21,613 nucleotides of DNA. It comes from a virus. The stretch is taken from positions 1 through 21,613 of IMG/VR virus record IMGVR_UViG_3300006027_000078; one strand, 5' to 3'. The translations under genes and the position numbers were made by a program. The notes below the pieces were generated by a model, which ran no database searches, had not been told where the DNA came from, and saw only the letters and a list, made by a program, of their open reading frames with translations. Numbering within the stretch: the stretch's first letter is position 1; each line of letters starts with the position of its first letter. This document shows, piece by piece, positions 13,411 to 21,613 of the stretch.

Positions 13411-15024
13411 ATGTCTATCCTGCCAGTCCGCGACCTAGGTTCCGTAGGCGTCATCACTGACGTCTCTGGATACAACGTGCCAATCAGCGGTTTCACCAGG
13501 GCAATCAACATCCGTTTTGACGAAGGCAAGGTGTCCAGGGGCCCGGTCACACGTAAGATCAAAGACACCCTCGGTTTCACACCGCGCTTTGTATACGGCC
13601 TCACACCCCCGACTGGCTATGACACAGTACTGATGATTGCAGACGACTTTGCAATCCAGGAATATGCCAGCGGTACTGTTGTCGATCGTTCTGGTTCCAT
13701 CTCTGCCAGCTCTGACCCCAGGCCGTTCACAGGAACCACGCTTGCTGGTGTTACCTACATCAATCGCGAGGACAGGGTGCCTGTCTACCGCCTGCCCAAC
13801 GGCACCAACTTTGCTGACCTGCCAAACTGGCAGTCCACATGGAAAGCAGGCTCTCTGAGGTCCTATGGTGACTTCCTGATCGCCCTCAAGATGACCGAAG
13901 GCACGACCAGCTTCCCCAACCGTGTACGTTTCTCGAACCTGGTGACCGCCAATGCCATCCCTGACAGTTGGGATGAGACCGACACCACGCGCAGCGCCGG
14001 CTTCAATGACCTGGTGCAAATGCAGACAGCCATTGTCGATGGTGCCACGCTGGGTAGTAACTTCATCATCTACTCTTCTGACCAGGTGTGGTCGATGGAG
14101 TTTGTAGGTGGGACGTTTATCTTCAACTTCCGTAAGCTTTTCACCGATTCAGGTGTCATCAACCAAAACTGCGTCGTCGAGGTTGAAGGAAAGCACTACG
14201 TTTTCGATAACTCCGATATTTACGTACACGACGGCACAACCCGCCAGTCACTGTGTGACGTCAGGGTGAAAAACTTCATCTTTTCTGGCCTGAACGTGCA
14301 GAAATCAGACGTCTGTTTCGTACAGCACAACGAAAACCTCAATGAGATCTACTTCTGCTATCTGTCAGGCGACCAGTACGTGTCATTCCCTAACGCCACA
14401 CGGTGTAACAGGGCGGCAGTCTATAATTACCGCAACGACACCTGGTCATTTTATGATCTTCCCAACATTTCAGCCGGCACAACGGCCAACGTGGACTCGG
14501 TTGCCACCTACACAACAGCCACAAGCCTCACATACGCCCTGGTCGGTGGATCCTACTATGACCAGGAAGACAACTTCGATCGCCACACAATACAGGTCGG
14601 AGAAAGTAACAGCTCTGACGGGCTCACAAGCGACAAACTGTACGCTGTAGACCTGTCGGACGAAGGCAAGCTGTCATTCCAGCTCGATGAAGAGGCAACA
14701 AAGCCTGCAGTGATCGAGCGTATTGGCCTGGACCTCGATGAGGCCGGATCAGCGGCTTCCAACTATGTCGTCGTCAACAGGATCTTCCCCCAGGCAGACA
14801 CCAGGAACGAAAACAAGGTTCTGCAATTTCGTTTCGGAGCCTCAGATGTCCCGACCGGAACGCCCACATATGGATCGACACAGTCTTTCAACATGCAGAC
14901 AGATCACAAGATTGATAGTCGTGCTGCTGGTCGTTACCTGGCCTATGAAATCACAGTCTCAGACAACAAGGACTTCGAGATTTCAGGGTTTGACCTCGAT
15001 GTTATCCCGACTGGTAGACGATAA
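13411..15024 (+). CDS. Beta-rich tail protein, probable nozzle/stabilisation-type
   Basis: The product is 537 aa, starting 9 bases after the fibre stop with a weak TAGGG site. It opens MSILPVRDLGSVGVITD and FDEGKVSRGPV, then is almost entirely short beta strands with aromatic turns (WSTW-like NWQSTW, SDQVWSMEFVGG, HYVFDNSDIYVHDG, YRNDTWSFYDLP). This fits a beta-propeller tail component such as podoviral nozzle (T7 gp12) or tail-stabilisation (P22 gp10) proteins. That assignment rests on architecture and context, not on a motif. The C-terminal part (SYYDQEDNFDRHTIQ, then a DLSDEGKLSF domain ending LDVIPTGRR) looks like a further beta sandwich. The stop overlaps the next start (TAATG), indicating coupled translation. 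Confidence 0.65.
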   Translation: MSILPVRDLGSVGVITDVSGYNVPISGFTRAINIRFDEGKVSRGPVTRKIKDTLGFTPRFVYGLTPPTGYDTVLMIADDFAIQEYASGTVVDRSGSISASSDPRPFTGTTLAGVTYINREDRVPVYRLPNGTNFADLPNWQSTWKAGSLRSYGDFLIALKMTEGTTSFPNRVRFSNLVTANAIPDSWDETDTTRSAGFNDLVQMQTAIVDGATLGSNFIIYSSDQVWSMEFVGGTFIFNFRKLFTDSGVINQNCVVEVEGKHYVFDNSDIYVHDGTTRQSLCDVRVKNFIFSGLNVQKSDVCFVQHNENLNEIYFCYLSGDQYVSFPNATRCNRAAVYNYRNDTWSFYDLPNISAGTTANVDSVATYTTATSLTYALVGGSYYDQEDNFDRHTIQVGESNSSDGLTSDKLYAVDLSDEGKLSFQLDEEATKPAVIERIGLDLDEAGSAASNYVVVNRIFPQADTRNENKVLQFRFGASDVPTGTPTYGSTQSFNMQTDHKIDSRAAGRYLAYEITVSDNKDFEISGFDLDVIPTGRR

Positions 15025-15302
15025 TGTCTTTCAGCGCCAAGACTAACCTTCTCGTCACTCGCTACGCACGTCGCCAGTATCCAGAGCTGGAAGAAGGTGT
15101 CCGCAAGTACATTACCGACGAGCTGCAGCGCGTCGAGCAGTCCATCACAAGCCTGTCTGAGGCTTCAATTCAAGTAGCAAACAACGCCCCAGAGGCCCCT
15201 GTGAAGGGCATGGTCCGTTATGCCGTGACAGGCTGGGACCCCCTGGGCAACGGCTTTCAGGGCCTCGTTGTCTACAACGGCACCGCCTGGGTCGCAGTCT
15301 AA
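15024..15302 (+). CDS. Small tail-associated protein (92 aa)
   Basis: The ATG at 15024 shares its A with the previous stop. The N-terminal half is a charged helix likely to form a coiled coil (YPELEEGVRKYITDELQRVEQSI). The C-terminal half is a small beta unit, KGMVRYAVTGWDPLGNGFQGLVVYNGTAWVAV by segments, of the Gly/Trp-rich kind often found at the ends of phage tail or fibre proteins. Coupling to the beta-rich tail protein suggests a structural partner or chaperone. The exact role is unknown. Confidence 0.65.
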   Translation: MSFSAKTNLLVTRYARRQYPELEEGVRKYITDELQRVEQSITSLSEASIQVANNAPEAPVKGMVRYAVTGWDPLGNGFQGLVVYNGTAWVAV

Positions 15303-15316
15303 GAGGATATTGAAAA

Positions 15317-16378
15317 ATGAGTTTCATGGCATCTATCGCAGGCCCAGTCCTTGGAGCCGCTGTTGGCGGCATAATGGGCAACAGGTCAGCCAAGTATGGC
15401 GCAGGCGCCCAGCGATACGCCACCGATCAGCAAATGCGCCCCTACAACCTCAAAGAGCCTTATTATAAGGATCTGTTTGCGGACGCACAGGCAGCCATGA
15501 ACGCAGCCAGGGCCAGTGGTGCATACGCCGGCCCAACATACGCCGGCCTGACCGACACCCAGCGCGAAGGTATTTCCGGCATGTCCGGCTTTGGCCGTAA
15601 CGCGATGGGCATTGGTAATAACCTGATGGACGTGGGCGGCGCCTTCGCTCAGAACACCCAGGATCTCTATAATCGTGCCAGCGGCAACACCCTCAACGAT
15701 GCAGTAAACTACGCCACCAACAGCCCACAAGCCCAGTCAATGATCGACGCTGCGATGCGTGACAGCACACGCCAGCTCCAGGAGCAAACACTGCCTGGCA
15801 TCGGCATGGGAGCATCTGCAACCGGCAACACCAACGCATCCCGTGCAGGCGTGGCAGATGCAATCGCACAGCGCTCATATAACGACCGCAGAGCTGATGT
15901 TGCATCCGACATTGGCCGCAGTCTGACCAACCAATATATGACCAGCAACCAAAATGACTTCAACAACATGATGAGAGCCAACCAGGGCCTCTCTGATGTC
16001 TTTGGAATGGGTACCCGCATGGTCCCAGCCGGCGCAGAAGCTCTCACAAGCTCTGGTGGTATGCTGCAGATGGATCAACAAGGCCAGCTTGACGCCGATC
16101 GTGCCGCATTCGAGCGGCAGCGTGATTTCGATATGGCCCAGCTCAGTAATTTCAACAGCCTGCTAGGTGGCCTGCCTTCGACTGGTAACGTCCAACCCAT
16201 CACTGCTAATCCATACACCGCCAGCCTCAGCGGCATGATGATGGGCGCAGGTTTCGGCGGTAACATCATGGATTACTTTAACAGACCAGCGGCTCCGTCA
16301 CCTTCGACCGCCAACCGGGGCACATCGTACATCAACGCACCAGCCTACCAAGGCTTTGGCTTCACGGCGGGGCGGTAA
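15317..16378 (+). CDS. Probable internal virion / ejection protein (353 aa)
   Basis: ATG 15317 follows AAGAGGA at 8 bases. The N-terminus (ASIAGPVLGAAVGGIMG) is a short Gly/Ala-rich hydrophobic segment with a GxxxG pattern, able to enter a membrane. The rest is Ala, Asn, Gln, Gly and Met rich and helical (NAARASGAYAG, NNLMDVGGAFAQNTQDLYN, DFNNMMRANQGLSDVFGMG), with little charge. Its composition and place before a transglycosylase-domain protein and a giant protein match podoviral internal proteins (T7 gp14-type) that leave the capsid with the DNA and form the channel through the cell envelope. That function is inferred. The stop overlaps the next start (TAATG). Confidence 0.65.
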   Translation: MSFMASIAGPVLGAAVGGIMGNRSAKYGAGAQRYATDQQMRPYNLKEPYYKDLFADAQAAMNAARASGAYAGPTYAGLTDTQREGISGMSGFGRNAMGIGNNLMDVGGAFAQNTQDLYNRASGNTLNDAVNYATNSPQAQSMIDAAMRDSTRQLQEQTLPGIGMGASATGNTNASRAGVADAIAQRSYNDRRADVASDIGRSLTNQYMTSNQNDFNNMMRANQGLSDVFGMGTRMVPAGAEALTSSGGMLQMDQQGQLDADRAAFERQRDFDMAQLSNFNSLLGGLPSTGNVQPITANPYTASLSGMMMGAGFGGNIMDYFNRPAAPSPSTANRGTSYINAPAYQGFGFTAGR

Positions 16379-17847
16379 TGTCCCTCGGTATACTCTCTGA
16401 CGGGTCTATACCGCTGCCACTCCTTCTAGACACGGTCAGACACTCCGAAACAGGCCACCTCACACTGGATCAAGCCCGGAATGCCCGTAGTAGAGCCGGC
16501 GCCTTAGGTCCTTATCAGTTTCTGGAGCGTTATCTGCCCGAGTTTGGCTACGGAATGCCAGCCGATATCCCAGTTGCCGACGTCCAGGAGCCATCCAAAG
16601 CTCGTGAGCTGGCTGGGCAGTACATCACCGGTTATTCAGACCACCACAGTTTCACAACACCCCTCCAGAAGCTTGTCGCATACAACCGAGGCCCCAACTT
16701 CGCCGCGGCATGGGTTGCCAGGGGCGAGAATATCGATGAGCTACCAGAAGAAACCAAGCAGTACATCACCAGAGCTGCTGCGTTTCTGAACCAAAACCAA
16801 CAATCGAACAAACAGGAGCCGAAGATGGCAGATACTACGTTATTCGGCCTGCCCTTCGACCCGAAGCAAGCAGCTATACTCCAGGCTATGGGCCAGGAAG
16901 GCAATCCACTTGCGAATACCACGGCTGAGCAGATTGCAAGTGAACAACTGAACAGGGCTATGGTCGCACAAGGTGCAACGCCGCCTCAGTCGCAATTAGG
17001 TATGGCAGCAAACGCATCAGAACCAAATCCAGCATTGATGATGATGGAGGAGGGTGCACAGGGTGCAACCCAATATGGTGGATCGACACCAATCCTGGCA
17101 AATACCGACCAGGGCCCTGTCAGGATCCGCATGGACGTCCCAGGCATAGCTATGCCGCAGCCCACATATCAGCGGCCAGCAAACCGCCGTGACAGCTCCG
17201 CCATGTCTCTTACAAAGCCTCGGAACAACATCAACGATCTCCTGATCGCCATGGGTTCTGCCGGTATGACCGCCAGTGCACAAGGCGGCCTCGAGGCACT
17301 AGGCGCCATGGGGACGGCATACGGCGACTATCAAAACAACCAACAAGACGCCATCAACAAATACAACGCCGCCATCGCCAAGATGGCCGGCAAGAACAAG
17401 GGCGCCGGCGGCAGCGCAATGTCTGGTGTTGTTGTTAATGATGCTCTCAACCGCATCGATCCTCTCTTGTCTGGCTGGTCTACCGGTGTTGGCTCATACC
17501 TCAACATGATCCCAGGCACTGACGCACAGAAGGTGAAGAACCTCCTGGCAACAGTCAAAGGCAACATTGGTTTCGACAAGCTCCAGGCAATGCGTGACGC
17601 ATCACCGACTGGTGGTGCCCTCGGCCAGGTCTCAGAGCGTGAATTGAGCTTCCTTCAGTCTGTCTTTGGTAGCCTCGAGCAAGACCAGTCTTCTGAGGAG
17701 CTACGGTATAACCTAGAGCTTCTGCGATATGTCTATAACTCCGTGATTCACGGTGAAGGCAACCACCCATACCAGATGCCCATGCGTGGACAGTCTGGTG
17801 GCAGCAACGTGAACGCCGCAAGAGCCATCGTCAGTGGCCAGTCCTAA
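16378..17847 (+). CDS. Virion protein with N-terminal lytic transglycosylase domain (489 aa)
   Basis: Residues 15-130 look like a lysozyme-like transglycosylase: the candidate catalytic Glu24 in RHSETGHL, ALGPYQFLERYLP (the GPYQF box, residues 44-48), and AYNRGPNFAAAW (from residue 101). It would open a local hole in peptidoglycan during DNA entry, as T7 gp16 does. Residues 145-489 have no recognised enzyme. They are Gln/Ala/Met rich with a Gly-rich helical part (AMGSAGMTASAQGGLEALGAMG) and a C-terminal helical region (ERELSFLQSVFGSLEQDQSSEELRYNLELL by parts), suited to a structural role. It lies between two other putative ejection proteins. Domain recognition is by motif only, and the catalytic residue should be regarded as likely, not proven. 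Confidence 0.78.
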   Translation: MSLGILSDGSIPLPLLLDTVRHSETGHLTLDQARNARSRAGALGPYQFLERYLPEFGYGMPADIPVADVQEPSKARELAGQYITGYSDHHSFTTPLQKLVAYNRGPNFAAAWVARGENIDELPEETKQYITRAAAFLNQNQQSNKQEPKMADTTLFGLPFDPKQAAILQAMGQEGNPLANTTAEQIASEQLNRAMVAQGATPPQSQLGMAANASEPNPALMMMEEGAQGATQYGGSTPILANTDQGPVRIRMDVPGIAMPQPTYQRPANRRDSSAMSLTKPRNNINDLLIAMGSAGMTASAQGGLEALGAMGTAYGDYQNNQQDAINKYNAAIAKMAGKNKGAGGSAMSGVVVNDALNRIDPLLSGWSTGVGSYLNMIPGTDAQKVKNLLATVKGNIGFDKLQAMRDASPTGGALGQVSERELSFLQSVFGSLEQDQSSEELRYNLELLRYVYNSVIHGEGNHPYQMPMRGQSGGSNVNAARAIVSGQS

Positions 17848-17867
17848 TATCCAATAAGGAAATTGCA

Positions 17868-20800
17868 ATGTCTCAGCAGGACCTGAACGCCTTCGCTGAT
17901 TGGCTTGTCGCTAATCAGTCGAAAAAAGGCACACCGGAATATGAGACCGTAGCAAGCGCCTTCCGGGAACTCGATGCACAGTCCGGCCAACGAGATGGAG
18001 CACTCGCTTTCAGTGTCGACCAGGCACAGCGCATGGCCGGCAAAGGCATCGAAGCTGTCGGTAACCTCGTTGGATCCCAGGGCATGGCTGACGTCGGTAC
18101 AGGTATCGTCGAACAGCAACAGAGAGACATTGCCGCAGGCGGCTATCAGCCAACCTATGGCAACAGCCTCACGAGCTACATAGGAACAGAGGACTTCTTC
18201 CCAGCTCTAGGCGAAAAGGTCCTCGAGAACATGGCGCCAGGCGGTGCAGCCATCGCTGGTACAGGCGCAGCCACTCTTGCAGCCATCATGGGCGCCCCTA
18301 TCACAGCCCTCGGTATCGGCGGTGCCACCCTCGGTGGCTCTGTCCTCATGGAGACAGGCGCCAGTGCAGAAGAACAGGAAGAACGCACAGGCGAATATGA
18401 TCCAGCCACAGCAGCCGCCGTTGGTGTAGTCGCAGGTATCCTCGACAAAGTCGGAGCTGGCAAGGTCATCCCGAAAGACAAGCTTGCCAAGATGACTGTC
18501 GGCCAGGTCGCAGAAGAGCTTGCCAAGAAAGGCAAGACCAAAGCTGCCAGGGACTTCGTTGCCCAGGTCGCCAGGTCAGCTCGAGGCGAGGGTCTGACAG
18601 AAGTCGCACAGGAAGGCCTACAGGTTGCCGGCGCCATGACCCAGGGCGGTGATTACACAGCCCAGGAACTCGTCGAACGCGGCGGTGACGCCTTCATGCT
18701 TGGCGGCACGATGGGTGGCGGCACTCGAGCTGCCATCGATACAGCCGGCGCTCTCGGTAACGTCTTCCCGAAAGGCTATCAGCCCACAGACAACGAAGCA
18801 GCCATCGACTTCGCTAATCGTCTGCAGAAGATTGCCGGCGAGAACGACCTCAACCTGAAAGACATTAAGAAGACCTCGACCGGCGGTGCTCGTGAAGCTA
18901 TCGACATGGCTCACAAACAACTCGCCAAAGAGATGAAGCAACTTGTGCGAGATCTACGCCAGCGCGTACAGGTCACAGACCTCGACACCGTTGAAGAGGT
19001 TGTCGACAAGGTCTCATTCGAAGCTGGCCAGGAGATGGCTCGAAACAAGACCAAGAACACAGTCGGCAAGCAAGAGATGGACGCAACGCAGCGCCTGGTG
19101 GGTGACACCCGCGAAGGCCAGCAGCTCCTGCGTCTCATGCGCCAGACAAACGAGCTCACCAGGCTACACAACGAGGGCTATCAGGGCGGCGTCAGTCAAT
19201 ACACCGACCAGGTTGCACCGTTCTCATCCAACGTGGGCTATACGGCTCGAAGTGCTGCTGAGCTGCCTACCAGGCTGGTGGGCACTGCAGCCGGCTCGAT
19301 GGTCAATCCTCTACTCCCCGCAGCACAGGTTGGCGCTGTAGCGGCTGGACGCGGCATCGACGCTCTGACAGGCCGTCGCAGCATCGTGAACCGCTATGTG
19401 CGCCAGAACCAGGGCGAGGGCGGTGTCCAGGTTAATCCTGATGCACCATCATTGCGTGACGAGCGCCGGCAAGAAGTAGAAGCAGCTCAGGCCGCCGCAG
19501 CACAAGACCAGCAGCGCCGTGACCAGGCTCGGGCTCGAACCCGTGCCATGCACAGGGATATCCTGAACTCGAACACCGAGTACCCGCAGGGAAGCCCACA
19601 GCAGATTATGTCTAACGAGCTGGGCCTGAGCCCTCAGCAGCTCATCCGTGCCTTGAAGTCCATCGTCACAGATCCGACCTATGGCCCCGCAGCGCGTAGT
19701 GCCATCCGCTCACTCCAGCGCGGCGGTAGGATCCAGAACGTCGGCCTTCTGATCAAACGTCTGCAGCGTGAGATGGCGAAGGCAACACCGCCGGCAACTC
19801 GTGACCGTCCAATCATTCAAGGCCAGCTAGCTGTCTACGAAGCACAAGAACAACAACGCTCCGCAGCGGTCGCACAAGGCATCCGCGACAACCAGGCGCT
19901 GAACGACCAGCTCCAGGCAGCCCTCGATGCAGACAACACCGTCAGTGAAGGCGACCGTTCTATCGCCAAGCGTACCCTCGAAAAGCTCCGCATGGATCTG
20001 ACCAGGGCACCGCTCGAGACCGCCGAGGCATACCTACAGGACGCACTGAATAGGGCATCAGATCCTGGTGTAATCACCAAGTACGTATTGCCGTATGTCG
20101 AGCGGGTAAGGGTACAGCAAAACGCAAGAGCCGCCAGTGAGGCTCCTGCGGCGATTGAGGGCATGTCTGCTGAACCTGAAATCAACCAAATGGCAGTGCC
20201 TGACTTTGGCGAAGGCCAGAGTGTATTCCCTGTACCACCTAAACTTACCGAGCGCGTTATTGGCGTCACCATGGACGAAGGTGACTACCGAGCTATGCCG
20301 CAGAACGAAAGTGTCACTGGTCAGACCTTCGATGGCGCTCGGGTCTACATTAATGATACAGGCCGTGGCGGCATGGAAGTGGATGCTGACCAGCAACAAG
20401 ATGCTGAGCCATCCCGTCAACTCGGTAGACGTTTCCGTACCAATTTGGTCAAGAAGCACGTCGTTAATGAGAACGGTAATATCGGTCTACGGATCTGGAA
20501 CTGGGCAGAGCAGCCAGACGGAAACACGCGCGCAAAAGATGACCAGGAAAGCCTAGTGGCTTTCGAGCAAGGCAAAGATCACTTCTACACTTTAAACCTT
20601 GAAATGAACGTGCCTACTGAGCTGGCAAAGGATCAGGGCAACATCAATGCCGGCAATCAGCCGTATTTACGTCCGCGTGGTTTTGGTCAGCCTACAATGG
20701 GTAAAAAGGTAGGCAGCATCAGGACCAGCCAAGGCAAGGTGCACCCCGTTTACGACACTATCCGCGTTGAGCCAAAAGATGCGCCAGAGATCAACCAAAT

Positions 20801-21613
20801 GGCATTACGCTTTGAGCCTGATCCAGAACGTGCAACTCGTGAAAAGTACAACATACCTGAGCGTGTTGGCCGTGTAGCAACAGACCAGAACCTATCTAAT
20901 GCACTGCCTATGACGCGGGAGATCTTCAAAAGGGTTAAAGCCAAGAACCCGACTTTCGAGATAGGCTACAGCAGAGGCGGCAGTGCTGCTGGATCTAGTG
21001 ATTACCTGTTCATTAACGGTCAAGAACTAAGGATATCAGACCACAGCACTGGAGTACGCCGGTCGCAGGAGTATTTCGCGCAGTTTCCTGATGAAATGCC
21101 ACCAGAAGGCCCTGCTGTCCCTGGTAAACGGTCAAGGGATAGCGTTGAAAAGCAGCTTGATGAAGTGATTGACCGCATTGTTCCAGATGCAGATATCACT
21201 GGGCCAGAGATCAACCAAATGTCCGGCGGTCCTGCGCTGTTCAACAACAACGTCTTCGACATTCCTGAATCGGACTATGCAAAGACCAACCTCGATGTCC
21301 GTCCAACACCAGAGCAAGTCAAAGAGATGCGTGAGGGCACGTTCAAGCCTGAGAAGAAGCGCACCCTGGTAGAAGCAGCTCAGCACCTCCAGGATCGTTA
21401 CGAGGGATCTGAAGCAGACGTACAGCCGCTCGAGCTCACAGAAGAGAACCTCGAGCGTATCGCAGCCATGATGGCAACCGAAGCGGCCTACAACCTTGAG
21501 CAGGATGGCAACGCTATCGGCTGGTACGACCGCAAGCTGAAAGCAGCTAAGCAGGTTGTCGCCATCGTCGAGCCACGTGTCCTGCAGTCACCTGAGGCTG
21601 AGCAAGCATTCGA
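17868..21613 (+). CDS. Giant ejected/polyvalent virion protein, 3'-truncated by window edge
   Basis: ATG 17868 follows AAGGAA; the frame stays open to the last base (1,248 codons) with no stop. The N-terminus (LNAFADWLVANQSKKGTPEYETVASAF) and the hydrophobic Gly/Ala-rich stretch at about residues 122-160 resemble phage large polyvalent proteins carried in the virion. The following ERTGEYDPATAAAVGVVAGILD and GLTEVAQEGLQVAGA do so too. Long charged helices follow (about 300-420, 540-770). Residues 770-1118 contain three PEINQM repeats around two modules of lower GC. The visible end contains NAIGWYDRKLKAAKQVV, a segment I recognise from other phage polyvalent proteins without knowing its function. 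It probably enters the cell with the genome and may carry anti-host activities; those are not identifiable here. Confidence 0.8.
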   Translation, partial: MSQQDLNAFADWLVANQSKKGTPEYETVASAFRELDAQSGQRDGALAFSVDQAQRMAGKGIEAVGNLVGSQGMADVGTGIVEQQQRDIAAGGYQPTYGNSLTSYIGTEDFFPALGEKVLENMAPGGAAIAGTGAATLAAIMGAPITALGIGGATLGGSVLMETGASAEEQEERTGEYDPATAAAVGVVAGILDKVGAGKVIPKDKLAKMTVGQVAEELAKKGKTKAARDFVAQVARSARGEGLTEVAQEGLQVAGAMTQGGDYTAQELVERGGDAFMLGGTMGGGTRAAIDTAGALGNVFPKGYQPTDNEAAIDFANRLQKIAGENDLNLKDIKKTSTGGAREAIDMAHKQLAKEMKQLVRDLRQRVQVTDLDTVEEVVDKVSFEAGQEMARNKTKNTVGKQEMDATQRLVGDTREGQQLLRLMRQTNELTRLHNEGYQGGVSQYTDQVAPFSSNVGYTARSAAELPTRLVGTAAGSMVNPLLPAAQVGAVAAGRGIDALTGRRSIVNRYVRQNQGEGGVQVNPDAPSLRDERRQEVEAAQAAAAQDQQRRDQARARTRAMHRDILNSNTEYPQGSPQQIMSNELGLSPQQLIRALKSIVTDPTYGPAARSAIRSLQRGGRIQNVGLLIKRLQREMAKATPPATRDRPIIQGQLAVYEAQEQQRSAAVAQGIRDNQALNDQLQAALDADNTVSEGDRSIAKRTLEKLRMDLTRAPLETAEAYLQDALNRASDPGVITKYVLPYVERVRVQQNARAASEAPAAIEGMSAEPEINQMAVPDFGEGQSVFPVPPKLTERVIGVTMDEGDYRAMPQNESVTGQTFDGARVYINDTGRGGMEVDADQQQDAEPSRQLGRRFRTNLVKKHVVNENGNIGLRIWNWAEQPDGNTRAKDDQESLVAFEQGKDHFYTLNLEMNVPTELAKDQGNINAGNQPYLRPRGFGQPTMGKKVGSIRTSQGKVHPVYDTIRVEPKDAPEINQMALRFEPDPERATREKYNIPERVGRVATDQNLSNALPMTREIFKRVKAKNPTFEIGYSRGGSAAGSSDYLFINGQELRISDHSTGVRRSQEYFAQFPDEMPPEGPAVPGKRSRDSVEKQLDEVIDRIVPDADITGPEINQMSGGPALFNNNVFDIPESDYAKTNLDVRPTPEQVKEMREGTFKPEKKRTLVEAAQHLQDRYEGSEADVQPLELTEENLERIAAMMATEAAYNLEQDGNAIGWYDRKLKAAKQVVAIVEPRVLQSPEAEQAF
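20175..21221 (+). repeat. Three direct PEINQM repeats bounding two modules
   Basis: The hexapeptide PEINQM is encoded at 20175-20192, 20784-20801 and 21204-21221 (residues 770, 973 and 1113). Copies 2 and 3 share the 19-base GCCAGAGATCAACCAAATG, while copies 1 and 2 share ATCAACCAAATGGCA. The modules between them are 203 and 140 codons, both in frame. Their DNA has visibly more A/T and more TTA, TTT and ATA codons than the flanking helical parts. Confidence 0.9.

Noticed and set aside
14342-14650. 102-codon + strand ORF inside the 537-aa tail protein gene
   Set aside because: Out-of-frame shadow without a ribosome-binding site; the overlapping frame is continuous and has a coherent beta-rich product.
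18176-18637. 153-codon minus-strand ORF inside the giant protein gene
   Set aside because: Low-complexity Ala/Pro/Ser product caused by GC-rich codons of the sense gene; no initiation signal.

Overview
The window is a contiguous piece of a double-stranded DNA phage genome with short-tailed, T7-like replication machinery (Autographiviridae-type). Every supported gene is on the + strand, genes are packed with 1-30 bp gaps or short stop/start overlaps, and most starts follow AAGGAG-type ribosome-binding sites, which suggests a bacterial (probably proteobacterial) host. The host cannot be named from this sequence. Both ends are cut inside genes: an integrase at the left and a giant virion protein at the right.

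Layout. (1) 1-1191: the 3' part of a tyrosine recombinase with all catalytic residues, a small unknown gene, and a leader with a hairpin and a promoter-like motif. (2) 1192-11825: an early/replication block. It runs: single-subunit RNA polymerase, small gene, gp2.5-like ssDNA-binding protein, gp3-like endonuclease I, gp4-like primase-helicase, second small gene, MazG-like pyrophosphohydrolase, family A DNA polymerase with its 3'-5' exonuclease, a small gene embedded in the polymerase 3' end, gp6-like 5'-3' exonuclease, DUF3310 protein, and class II (B12-dependent) ribonucleotide reductase. (3) 11826-12444: the only long non-coding stretch. It holds several hairpins, a T7-promoter-like motif, a possible 28-codon mini-ORF and an exactly phased array of eleven 11-bp units. 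(4) 12445-21613: a virion block of tail fibre/adhesin, a beta-rich tail protein, a small tail-associated protein, a Gly/Ala-rich internal protein, a transglycosylase-domain protein, and a giant open reading frame (at least 1,248 residues) resembling phage large polyvalent ejection proteins.

How it fits together. The RNA polymerase would transcribe phage genes. SSB, primase-helicase, polymerase, endonuclease and exonuclease form a T7-style replication and host-DNA-recycling set, while MazG and NrdJ shape the nucleotide pool. The integrase beside the RNA polymerase matches integrase-bearing marine T7-like phages and implies at least a potential for lysogeny. The virion block is not in T7 order. 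No portal, scaffold, capsid, terminase or lysis gene is present, and a fibre-first tail/ejection cassette follows nrdJ directly, so the rest of the virion genes must lie outside the window.

Most worth a second look are the 11-bp array with its surrounding regulatory-looking DNA, and the three direct PEINQM repeats in the giant protein. Those repeats bound two modules whose base composition differs from their surroundings.
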